Assembly (NCBI GenBank): GCA_016937215.1
Contig: JAFGWI010000272.1
Coordinates: forward strand, 1 to 45,848
Length of the DNA stretch: 45,848 nt
Direction of reading: 5' to 3'
From: Spirochaetales bacterium
GTDB taxonomy: Bacteria; Spirochaetota; Spirochaetia; SZUA-6; JAFGRV01
Shown here: positions 36,301 to 42,429 of the stretch, one piece after another
Layout: each line of letters starts with the position of its first letter
How positions within the stretch are numbered: the stretch's first letter is position 1
Position numbers and translations under genes: made by a program
Notes under the pieces: model-generated
What the model saw: the letters and a program-made list of their open reading frames with translations, nothing else
Told to the model about the DNA's origin: nothing
Database searches by the model: none

Positions 36301-36554
36301 TCCAGAAAAAAGGCCATGGTTGCGATAACATGTTTACAGCCGTGCCAAAAAGGACAGGTGCAGTCATAGGACTGAATATTGTTCATGGAATCAAGAACAA
36401 TATTCACCGAATAGTTTTTATCGCCACCTTCTCGTACTGTTGCCGTAATTCTGTCATTCTCAAATTTAAAACTGGTTATCCTGTCCTGCTTATAAAATTT
36501 ATAACCCCGGTCAAAAGCCAGTTTTCCGAATTCACGGATTAATGAATCAAACAC
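33357..36554 (-). CDS. SWIM-domain SNF2-family ATPase/helicase
   Basis: This 1065-aa protein has an N-terminal SWIM zinc-binding domain (C65-x-C67...C73-x-H75 in DCTCPFWHGCKH). A long middle region (about 120-600; SNF2-associated) follows. The C-terminal Swi2/Snf2 motor has DEMGLGKT (motif I), DESQMIKN (motif II), TGTPVENN (III), LSLKAGGLGINLTSAD (V) and DRSHRIGQ (VI). Such enzymes translocate on dsDNA and remodel protein-DNA complexes, as does RapA. The GTG start at 36554 is backed by GGAAGG five bases upstream. A good promoter lies at 36627-36655. Stand-alone; no methylase or nuclease partners are nearby, so a defence role is not indicated. Confidence 0.92.
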   Translation of the reverse strand: MFDSLIREFGKLAFDRGYKFYKQDRITSFKFENDRITATVREGGDKNYSVNIVLDSMNNIQSYDCTCPFWHGCKHVIATMAFFLESERGAVDIKGPMIITTEKEKNDKIIVLNTDEEPSVEIYHLLNNLAGHARFDSKKNDGRIWRQVFKLRVVEELDDNRFELSLGMQFKKKNESYGSIYNYVNRQVFEESDSLSAELVSAILRKREKKDDFINFFGFFKKLENPLLYFIYDYKQIPVKLQLFTKIKIEFHFEDVFFDKYYFRPYVSFLSDNTSFSHSHKIRSWIYSCEDIILILFEDGSLFYKENDPELSYFIHQLFKQRQPFTYSDIIQLIGYVKDHLNKVVDIIPPPQKIRITYPYPILFMELSRGAYDFVQIITNFYYSGKEINQAEKEEYLYYDRQDSIQTVIRRNRKQEKKIISYLHNIFEKYIAPESYSGTSSDTLILQMTIPDFLIRFGDQLLDKGFMVRMGKEKNINRGFGKISIGLSKGINWFDVDLKYIDENGESHVLEITKDLEKGILNYKNQYILLKRGDLEKIKRLCQECDKNDQKLRLSRFNLPALEDLAQDLEVDPQIDLNQLISVFRKLKDHQSIEEYPLPENFKGQLRGYQVAGYRWLHFLHQSQFGGCLADEMGLGKTVQTLAFLQKLKEENKLDLVLIVVPVTTMANWEKEIAKYTPDFSVLRHAGTNRIKDQDYFKGFDLILVSYSTLRNDFEIFEKFEFSCMVLDESQMIKNSFTKTFRAVRRIRAKQRITLTGTPVENNTLELWTQMEFLNPGMLGTIRHFRHEYAQPIEEDENKDIAEKLRRKIYPFVLRRTKNDVLKDLPDKEILVTYCEMSHLHEQAYLDVKAYYKNRIQEAFKDKGMEKSHTEIFEALLRLRQMAILPKVVDEKYANIESSKLELLKDLLDEIIQEKHKVLIFSQFVTVLKEISLYLGERNIRYSYLDGSTRWRHKEIESFQENSEIPVFLLSLKAGGLGINLTSADYVILFDPWWNPATEKQAIDRSHRIGQTKKVTVYKIITENTIEEKVLLLQERKNELVGKLISEDSRMFKQLNEEDILNLFD

Positions 36555-36626
36555 GCTAACCTTCCATATTTTTTATTGAATTTGGCAATTACTATTCCGC
36601 TGAATCGGAAATTTGATAAAGTAAAA

Positions 36627-36655
36627 ATTATAACATAGTTTGAGTTTAATTGTAA
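36627..36655 (-). promoter_or_regulatory. Promoter for the SNF2 gene
   Basis: On the minus strand, TTACAA (36650-36655) and a perfect TATAAT (36627-36632) have the ideal 17-bp spacer, about 75 bp upstream of the GTG. Confidence 0.6.
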
Positions 36656-36827
36656 GAAGAAGTCGGAATAAAATCCACATAAATTAATGATCTAGGCTAT
36701 TCACATCTTTTTAATTTTCGAATACCCGGATCTGGTTATAAAAAATTCCTGTTTGTTTAGCTAAATCGCGCTTTGGCAATAAATACCTTAGGAATAGGAG
36801 ACAAGGCTTACCATCTTTTAAAAACTA

Positions 36828-36862
36828 GGAGCCAAAGCGTTTTCTACCGAATAATTTCCGGC
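36828..36862 (+). repeat. Decayed partial copy of the structured repeat (family B)
   Basis: GGAGCCAAAGCGTTTT followed by an ACCGAATAATTTCCGG-like hairpin matches the start and second hairpin of 15294-15447 with the first hairpin missing. The stretch 36656-37404 holds no supported gene. It has this remnant, two hairpins (37011-37029 and 37061-37089) and a repeat end. Confidence 0.5.
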
Positions 36863-37010
36863 ATGGCAGTGCGTATATAGCGAATGCCAATGAGCAATAA
36901 ATCCAGAGCCTTTATTACAGCCGGATAACCCGACCTGATAAGCCCTAGGCTCGCAGACAACACCCCTAAAGCCTAGGCGCTAAGCAAATGCTGATTATCT
37001 TATGCCTGGC

Positions 37011-37029
37011 TTAATATCAAAGATATTAA
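37011..37029. other. Perfect short hairpin
   Basis: TTAATATC-AAA-GATATTAA, an 8-bp stem with a 3-nt loop in the gene-free region between the SNF2 and coiled-coil genes. Function unknown. Confidence 0.4.
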
Positions 37030-37060
37030 CCAAAGGAGTTGTCAGAAAAATTCTGGCTTT

Positions 37061-37089
37061 TTCCGATTAGGGCGTAGCCCTAATCGGAA
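37061..37089. other. Perfect 13-bp hairpin abutting a repeat end
   Basis: TTCCGATTAGGGC pairs perfectly with GCCCTAATCGGAA around a GTA loop. It touches the family A repeat end that begins at 37087. It may be a terminator-like or element-associated hairpin; no T tract follows. Confidence 0.5.
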
Positions 37090-37120
37090 GAAATTACTTA
37101 AATTCACTGCGGAATGTGGG
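37087..37120 (+). repeat. Dispersed repeat end (family A)
   Basis: The stretch has AAATTCACTGCGGAATGTGG at its right side, near-identical (one mismatch over 30 bp) to the reverse complement of 40023-40052 and to 45686-45715. The outer terminus (GTGGG) faces right. Confidence 0.75.
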
Positions 37121-37404
37121 ATAAATTTTCAATTTTCTATAATTTTTAAAGAAAGCACTGCCGAAATACAAATGAGGACAAATGTATCCAGAATGATTAT
37201 CTTTTAACCAGTACCATGATGACAAATTTCATTCTTTTTTTTGTTATCATGGCTGAAACGCTTCGCCTAAGCTGGATAATATTGGATTAAGATTATAAAA
37301 CGCATAAATCGAAACAAATAGACCACGAATCGGCTTTAAAATTCATGGTCACATCAATAGGAATTGGGTAAAAGGGGATAAAAAAATCCAGTTTATGAAA
37401 ATTT

Positions 37405-37433
37405 TTGTTATATTTTTTCAATAAAATTATTAA
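37405..37433 (+). promoter_or_regulatory. Promoter for the coiled-coil/TPR gene
   Basis: TTGTTA (37405-37410) and TATTAA (37428-37433) are 17 bp apart, 20 bp before the TTG start at 37454, in a very AT-rich stretch. Confidence 0.45.
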
Positions 37434-37453
37434 AATAGTATCAGGATAAAACA

Positions 37454-39952
37454 TTGAGCGGTTTATACAGACGGGCATTATCATTTTTAAAACAATCTTT
37501 TTCTCCAGCTGTTGAAAGCAGCGAACTCAGTTATGATGAGGATTCGGGAATTCCCATCGAAGAGCAAAAGGAAATTATCACTCAAATTGAAAGTGTGGTC
37601 GCGGGAAACCGTATTATCATTAATAAAGAAACAATGGAGCTTCATCCGGAAAAAAACGGGGCCTTTGCCCTCCTGATCATCTGGGCAATCGCCATTGTTT
37701 TAGCTGTGGCAGGTTTCTTTATTTTCCAGTTTGTCTTTTATACCCAGCAGCAGAATGAGATGAGCCAAAGCGTAGGAAGCCAGATGAATGAGGAATTTCT
37801 TCGCACCCTACGCCAGCAGTCTGAACAAAAACTGACCCAGGCTGAAGAAAACATTAAGGAACTTCAAAACCAACTTACTGATTTTGAAAAACAAAAAGCC
37901 AATCTTGAAGCCACCATGCAGGACCAGATTAATGCTGCCAAGGAAAAACTGGCAAAGGATATGGAAGCCGATATCCAGGCCGAACTTGAAAAACTGCGGA
38001 AAGCCGGTCAAGTGATTGACGCCGCCGCAGAGGAACAGATCAGAGAACAACGGGCAGCTGAGTATGATCAATTACTGGCCAATGCTCAAGCCAAGGCAGA
38101 GCAGGATAAAAAAGAGGCAGAAGCTGCTCTTAACCAAGCCCTTCAGTCAATTAATAATGAATTAGCCCAGTCAAACAAAGAAAAACAGAGTTTACAAAGC
38201 GAACTGGCTGATTATCAGAAACAGCAGGAGGAACTCCAAAAGGAGCTGGAAGCTGAACGCAAAGCCAATGCCGCAAAGGCCGCTGAATCCTCGGAAGCCG
38301 CAAAAGAAGCTGAGGCCCGACTGGCTGAACTCAGGGAAAAGCAAAAACAGGAAAGCCTTCTGGTTGATAACATTCTGACACAATATAAGGCGATTCAGAA
38401 TTTCATTGACCAGAAAAATTATACTAAAGCCCTTGAAACCGTAAGCAATATTCGAAACATCTATAAAACCGCCGATGTGGTGGCCTTTGAAAACCTTAAA
38501 AAGCGCCAGGAAATCGACCTATTTTTATCCAATTTTATCGAAAGTTCCATCAAGCAGATACAGTCCAGCTCCAAAGTTGATACAGAGAATCTTCTGACTC
38601 AATCAAGACTAGTTAATGCCATGAGCAGTAAGATTGCCGAAGCCAATCGTTCTTATCAGGATGGAAATTTCACCGAAGCAAAACAGCTTTATTTGGACGC
38701 TTTGGAGCTTCTGCCTGAAATGAAAGCTGGTTATGAAAACCTGGAAAGAATCAGGAACCAGAGCGAAAACTCAGAATTCAAGTCATTAGCCTACAATGCC
38801 AACCTTGCCTATGTGAAGGGCGATTATTCCAGAGCTATTGAATATTATCAGCGAGCACTCAAAACTTTCCCCATCGATAATACCGAAGTGAATACAATGG
38901 TCACACGAATGCTCGAAGCTGGTTATCAAACAAAGGGAGATGCCACAGCTATTTCAGAAGATGATGGTGCTTCAAAAACCCTTTTAAGCGAAGGAACCAA
39001 TTATCTGAATTCAAAGCAATTTTCCAAAGCAGTAGACAGCTACATTGATATTATTTCAAAATATCCCCGCAGCCAGTATGTAGGAGAAGCAAAACTGGGT
39101 ATTCAAAAAGCAGTGAAATCCCAGAATGAACTCCTTTCTTCCACATCTGCCTCAGATATCGGGAAATATATGGAGTCATTGGAAGAGCAAAAAAAACAGA
39201 TTGCCCAATATGAATCTGAACTTAAATCCAGGGAATCGGAACTGGCTAAAATAGCAAGCGATCTAAACTCAAAAAATAGTGAAATCTCCAATCTAAAAAG
39301 CCAGCAGGAGACCAATTCCAAAACCCTTTCAAATCAAAGTAAAGAATTGACTCAGCTCAAACAAGTGGAATCCCAATTAAAGAAAGAAATCACTGACCTT
39401 GAATATGAAATTTCACTGCTTGAAAAACAAGCTGCTGGAAAAGAATCGGTCAGCCAACCGAGTGCCACTGCCGAGCCAATTATTATCACCCCCGAACCTT
39501 TGGATCTCGGTACCCTGGCTGTAACGGCCATGAGCGAAGAAACACGCCAAAAACTGAATGATTATGCTGCTTTAGAAGAACAGATTGAATCCTTGAAAGA
39601 CAAGTATCAAAATTATTTAAAACAGGAAGACGAAATCTATAACCAGTTGGGTCCCATTGGACTCATGTCAACCAAACCCCTTTTAGGAGACACATTAAAC
39701 CAGGAACTAGCCAAAGAGCTCTTCCCGGATTTATACACAAGAATCAATCGCTTTAACGACGCATTGTATAACGATGCCAAGGAATTAGGCTCGGAAGACG
39801 CCATTGATACCGTTCTTACCATAATCAATGGCAGACAAAAGCTATCTGCCGGCGAGGTTTCAACGGCCTATTGGCAACAGGCGAAAACACAGTATAAGAA
39901 TGATGAGTACATATTAAGTGTAATCAAAAAACTTGAAGTCATCATGAAATAA
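37454..39952 (+). CDS. Membrane-anchored coiled-coil and TPR protein
   Basis: This 832-aa protein has a cytoplasmic N-terminal segment (1-70). One strong membrane helix follows (about 72-95; FALLIIWAIAIVLAVAGFFIFQFVF). A long Glu/Lys/Gln/Ala-rich coiled coil spans about 110-310. TPR units lie at about 395-545 (ANRSYQDGNFTEAKQLYLDALELLP; LAYVKGDYSRAIEYYQRALKTFP; GTNYLNSKQFSKAVDSYIDIISKYP). A second coiled coil is at about 570-680, and a helical C terminus of 150 residues follows. I do not recognise a named family; it could be a scaffold for an envelope or cell-body complex. Start TTG at 37454, with AGGAT 8 bp before; no earlier in-frame start is better. It has its own promoter and a hairpin 15 bp after the stop. 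Confidence 0.8.
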   Translation: MSGLYRRALSFLKQSFSPAVESSELSYDEDSGIPIEEQKEIITQIESVVAGNRIIINKETMELHPEKNGAFALLIIWAIAIVLAVAGFFIFQFVFYTQQQNEMSQSVGSQMNEEFLRTLRQQSEQKLTQAEENIKELQNQLTDFEKQKANLEATMQDQINAAKEKLAKDMEADIQAELEKLRKAGQVIDAAAEEQIREQRAAEYDQLLANAQAKAEQDKKEAEAALNQALQSINNELAQSNKEKQSLQSELADYQKQQEELQKELEAERKANAAKAAESSEAAKEAEARLAELREKQKQESLLVDNILTQYKAIQNFIDQKNYTKALETVSNIRNIYKTADVVAFENLKKRQEIDLFLSNFIESSIKQIQSSSKVDTENLLTQSRLVNAMSSKIAEANRSYQDGNFTEAKQLYLDALELLPEMKAGYENLERIRNQSENSEFKSLAYNANLAYVKGDYSRAIEYYQRALKTFPIDNTEVNTMVTRMLEAGYQTKGDATAISEDDGASKTLLSEGTNYLNSKQFSKAVDSYIDIISKYPRSQYVGEAKLGIQKAVKSQNELLSSTSASDIGKYMESLEEQKKQIAQYESELKSRESELAKIASDLNSKNSEISNLKSQQETNSKTLSNQSKELTQLKQVESQLKKEITDLEYEISLLEKQAAGKESVSQPSATAEPIIITPEPLDLGTLAVTAMSEETRQKLNDYAALEEQIESLKDKYQNYLKQEDEIYNQLGPIGLMSTKPLLGDTLNQELAKELFPDLYTRINRFNDALYNDAKELGSEDAIDTVLTIINGRQKLSAGEVSTAYWQQAKTQYKNDEYILSVIKKLEVIMK

Positions 39953-39966
39953 TTCCCCGGCAGGTC

Positions 39967-39997
39967 CGGTTGTTTGAGCCTCTGACTCAAACAACCG
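39967..39997 (+). terminator. Hairpin after the coiled-coil/TPR gene
   Basis: CGGTTGTTTGAG (39967-39978) pairs perfectly with CTCAAACAACCG (39986-39997), loop 7 nt, 15 bp downstream of the stop. It is followed by AAAATAAG rather than T, so it is a strong hairpin but an atypical terminator. Confidence 0.5.
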
Positions 39998-40022
39998 AAA
40001 ATAAGAATTCCTTTTGTTTCCA

Positions 40023-40148
40023 CCCACATTCCGCAGTGAATTTAGGTAATTTCTTATATTATTAAGAGTTAAGAATTTGCGATTTGCAAAATCGCCTTTT
40101 CTATTTCTCTATAATATAAGAAAATACTATTTTAGTGCGGAAAGTGGG
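40023..40148. repeat. MITE-like element with inverted ends (family A)
   Basis: The left end (40023-40062; CCCACATTCCGCAGTGAATT...) and the right end (40111-40148, inverted) match over about 38 bp with a few mismatches. The 48-bp centre contains the small palindrome GCGATTT-GCA-AAATCGC. There is no room for a transposase. The structure fits a non-autonomous element or a folded intergenic repeat. No clear target duplication is visible. Single ends of the same family lie at 115-148, 37087-37120 and 45686-45727. Confidence 0.7.
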
Positions 40149-40196
40149 TTTTCAGGATAATTATTTGACAAATCGAAATCAGGCAATCCTATAATA

Positions 40197-40577
40197 TTAT
40201 TTCTTGACCTGCTTTCCGGCCTTTGCTTTACTGACCGATTTTTTGGCCAAGCTTTTTTTCTTGGATTCCTCGCTATCATCGGAATTTTTTGACAAAGGCT
40301 TGCGATCAATAACATCTCTGTGCTCAGAGCACAGGCGATACAATTTCCCTGTACGGGGATTTTTGTCCAGGACCTTTGCTCCGCAGCGGATGCATAAGCC
40401 ATTATTACGCCGTGAATGATAGAGGAATTTGGTTCGTTCAGCCCCACTTGCCTTGTACTTGCTTATCTGGATACGGAAATCCTTGAACAAATAGGTACCA
40501 CGAGAATCTTCATTGGCCTTTAAGACCTCTTCGAAAATTCCCCGCAGCTTTTGAGGTGTTAATTTTTTAGGTTCCAT
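40197..40577 (-). CDS. Small zinc-ribbon-like protein with Lys-rich tail
   Basis: I do not know a named function. The 126-aa product has a basic helical N terminus, then a probable metal site made of C62-x2-C65 (LCIRCGAK) and C83-x2-H86 (LCSEHRD). A tail of about 30 residues is nearly all Ser, Lys and Ala (KKKSLAKKSVSKAKAG). The tail resembles histone-H1-like nucleic-acid-binding tails. Binding to RNA or DNA is an inference. A clear AAGGAG precedes the ATG. The stop lies 48 bp from the MITE-like element. Similar small proteins may occur in other spirochaetes, but I cannot verify this. Confidence 0.75.
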   Translation of the reverse strand: MEPKKLTPQKLRGIFEEVLKANEDSRGTYLFKDFRIQISKYKASGAERTKFLYHSRRNNGLCIRCGAKVLDKNPRTGKLYRLCSEHRDVIDRKPLSKNSDDSEESKKKSLAKKSVSKAKAGKQVKK

Positions 40578-41019
40578 GAATATGCTCCTTAAGGTTATTA
40601 GTTTAGCTACCAGGAGCCGTCATCCCCTACGGCTATACCCCTTTTATACTAATGCCCGTTCAAAGGCCCTTTTCATGGTATGTTATACTTTATCATGAAA
40701 ATAAATCTAGTGCAATTGCTTTTATGGCAATTAATTCAAGATCAATAAAAGAATGAACAATTATTTTTTAGTTACTTTTTCATTTTTTCCAGAAGTTTTT
40801 ATTCATAATTTAACAAAAAACAAGCTGATAACACTTGAATGGTTATACATTGTTTTGGGCGTTGCCTGGAGGGTAAATCGAGGTGATTTATTTTACAAGA
40901 GCGTCATTCTCATTCAATCAATTTTTTTATTGTATTATTTTCCCTTGGTTAAAAATGAGTGAAATAGTTTTTAACAAAATTTATGCCCTCATGATAAGCG
41001 ATAGAAACACTAAAAAAAA
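40578..41019. other. Intergenic stretch with one doubtful small ORF
   Basis: It holds the upstream region of the zinc-ribbon gene. A plus-strand frame at 40753-40962 (69 codons) is very AT-rich, Phe/Leu/Ile-heavy, has no convincing ribosome-binding site and no recognisable motif; I do not call it a gene. Nothing else is supported. Confidence 0.5.
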
Positions 41020-41060
41020 GCAAATCAGAATTTTTTGATTCTGATTTGCCTTTATTTATT
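41020..41060. terminator. Bidirectional intrinsic terminator
   Basis: GCAAATCAGAAT (41020-41031) pairs perfectly with ATTCTGATTTGC (41038-41049); loop TTTTTG. It is followed by CTTTATTTATT on the plus strand and by a run of eight T on the minus strand. This is the best intrinsic terminator in the window. On the minus strand it would end transcripts of the fossil outer-membrane gene and possibly the CHAT operon. Confidence 0.8.
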
Positions 41061-41077
41061 ATACTATTTATCGCTTA

Positions 41078-41275
41078 TTACATTCCAAAAACTTTTAGAA
41101 CAGCACCTGCGCCAAATCTTGTATAAGCTACGCTGCCTTCTACCAGTGGAATAATATAAGCCCCTTCAACAAAGAAGGAAAATTTCTTGTCACCAAGCCC
41201 AAGTTTGGCACCAGCATCGATGCTGGTAAGCGCAACAAGTTCATCCGTGGCCGCGCCACTGATGATTATACCTCT
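41078..41275 (-). pseudogene. C-terminal remnant of an outer-membrane protein gene
   Basis: The minus-strand frame encodes about 65 residues, ending SFFVEGAYIIPLVEG...YTRFGAGAVLKVFGM. These alternate like barrel strands, but there is no start codon, and an in-frame TGA closes the frame at 41276. The natural stop at 41078-41080 and the terminator just beyond it are kept. So the 3' end of an older gene survives and its 5' part was lost, with the breakpoint around 41275 abutting the promoter at 41291. Confidence 0.65.
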
Positions 41276-41290
41276 TCATACATCAGCAAC

Positions 41291-41321
41291 TTGACAAAAC
41301 AGGCCAGAAAATGACTATACT
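41291..41321 (+). promoter_or_regulatory. Strong sigma70-like promoter
   Basis: A perfect TTGACA (41291-41296) and TATACT (41316-41321) are separated by 19 bp, slightly long. They lie 36 bp before the ATG of the 48-codon ORF at 41358. Confidence 0.5.
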
Positions 41322-41357
41322 GTTTCGGACAGATATTTTACGCAAGAGAGGGATGCT

Positions 41358-41504
41358 ATGTTTTCCTTTAACATCAAAGTTAAGGACAAAGAGAAATTAT
41401 CGGGAAACTCCCGGGATGCCATAAATCTTAGCTATGTTTTTCACAAAACACCGTGCACACAAAAGAAAGATGATGGCTTTGGGCGAAAAATCTGTTTTAC
41501 CTGA
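41358..41504 (+). CDS. Possible small protein, 48 aa, unknown
   Basis: ATG at 41358, five bases after a GAGAGGG ribosome-binding site and behind a strong promoter, with stop TGA at 41502. The product is basic and starts MFSFNIKVKDKEKLSGNSRD; I recognise nothing in it. It faces the Trypco1 gene tail-to-tail, 36 bp away. It could be a real small gene, an antisense-type regulator of the operon end, or the 5' remnant of a deleted gene, because it adjoins the fossil outer-membrane gene. Confidence 0.4.
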   Translation: MFSFNIKVKDKEKLSGNSRDAINLSYVFHKTPCTQKKDDGFGRKICFT

Positions 41505-41540
41505 GTTAATTTTTACAACACCTTTATATTGAATATCGCA

Positions 41541-41870
41541 TCACTTCCTGTCATTGTTCCATTTCATGATCACCTTGAAATTAGCTTCAACAGCGGCTGA
41601 TGCAATAATCAAATCTGTTTCTCCGCCTAACTTGATACCAAACTCCACAGTCACTTCACTGGGACTGTTTTTATGACTGGATAATTCCTGTGAAATGGCT
41701 TCAGCCAATGGAGTGATTTTTTTTATCTGCTGGTTGAATGTTTTCGACGCCCTTTGTATCTTTTTCTCTTCACCACTACCTCTTTTAACCTCATGACCTT
41801 TATCTTCTTTATCTGCTTCGATGATAATGGAAGTGCCATCATCCAATTTGAATTCGTAAAGTAATTTCAT
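41541..41870 (-). CDS. Trypco1-type (CU044_2847-like) small protein of conflict systems
   Basis: This 109-aa protein opens with a strand (LLYEFKLDDGTSIIIEAD) and has a charged linker and a central helix (FNQQIKKITPLAEAISQEL). It closes with the signature EVTVEFGIKLGGETDLIIASAAVEANFKVIMKW. That ending matches Trypco1 (trypsin-co-occurring domain 1), reported by Aravind and colleagues in NTP-dependent prokaryotic conflict systems beside trypsin-, caspase- or CHAT-type peptidases. Its role is unknown; an adaptor or signal-sensing part is inferred. It is the last gene of the four-gene operon, 31 bp after the EIIA-like gene, with a strong AGGAG before the ATG. The signature is assigned from memory of the family. 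Confidence 0.78.
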   Translation of the reverse strand: MKLLYEFKLDDGTSIIIEADKEDKGHEVKRGSGEEKKIQRASKTFNQQIKKITPLAEAISQELSSHKNSPSEVTVEFGIKLGGETDLIIASAAVEANFKVIMKWNNDRK

Positions 41871-41901
41871 GTTATCTCCTTTGCTAATATTTTCAGCGAT
41901 C

Positions 41902-42429
41902 TCACTTTGTCTTTAATAAAAGATTTAACACAGCTTCTTCAGTCTGACAATTTTTTAATTTCTCGATAAATGATTTCGACTGAGTTATGTTCATTACGGT
42001 TGAAATGATTTCAGCGCTTTTTTCCAACACCTGATCCCTCTGGTTTTCTGGCGAGAAAAGCATGAATATCACAAAAACCAAAGTATGATCGATAGCTTTG
42101 AAATCGATTCCCTGAGAGGAGAGACCAAACAAAAGTAAATAATCCTGTACATGTGGAGTGATGATATGAGGAACAGCCACGCCATTATAAAGATTGGTGG
42201 AAGATTTCTTTTCCCTCTCCATGAATGAATAGAATAAATCCATCCTTATATTTTTGGGGGATCGGTTAAAAGTTCCAGCTTTTTCAATCATGAATCGAAA
42301 AGCGCTATCCTTGTCATCTATGTTTTGCGATAGAAAAAGAATGTCCTTCCTTTTCAGCCAGTGCTCTATCAAAATGAACCGCCCATAATCACTGGACCTC
42401 CTGAGGTTGAAGAACAGTGACCATTTCAT
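41902..42429 (-). CDS. PTS EIIA-like (fructose/mannitol type) protein
   Basis: This 175-aa protein has a PTS EIIA type 2 domain at about residues 25-170. NGVAVPH carries His88, the phospho-acceptor position of the GIAIPH motif. Also present are LLLFGLSSQGIDF, HTLVFVIFMLFSPENQRDQVLEKSAEI and the closing helix. In PTS and in PtsN-type regulators this His takes phosphate from HPr or NPr. No PTS transporter or HPr is nearby; the gene sits inside a CHAT/HEAT/Trypco1 operon. Start uncertain: ATG 42429 overlaps the CHAT gene by 41 bp and adds about 20 non-family residues; a TTG at 42372 fits the domain edge better. An AGGAGG sits between these two starts, just before a five-codon frame whose stop overlaps the TTG. 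Confidence 0.8.
   Translation of the reverse strand: MKWSLFFNLRRSSDYGRFILIEHWLKRKDILFLSQNIDDKDSAFRFMIEKAGTFNRSPKNIRMDLFYSFMEREKKSSTNLYNGVAVPHIITPHVQDYLLLFGLSSQGIDFKAIDHTLVFVIFMLFSPENQRDQVLEKSAEIISTVMNITQSKSFIEKLKNCQTEEAVLNLLLKTK

Noticed and set aside
33357..36554. SNF2 ATPase as part of a DISARM-like or other defence locus
   Set aside because: It has its own promoter and no methylase, phospholipase-D or nuclease neighbours; stand-alone SWIM-SNF2 proteins are common.
40753..40962. 69-codon plus-strand ORF
   Set aside because: Very AT-rich, composition-driven hydrophobic translation, weak start context and no recognisable feature.
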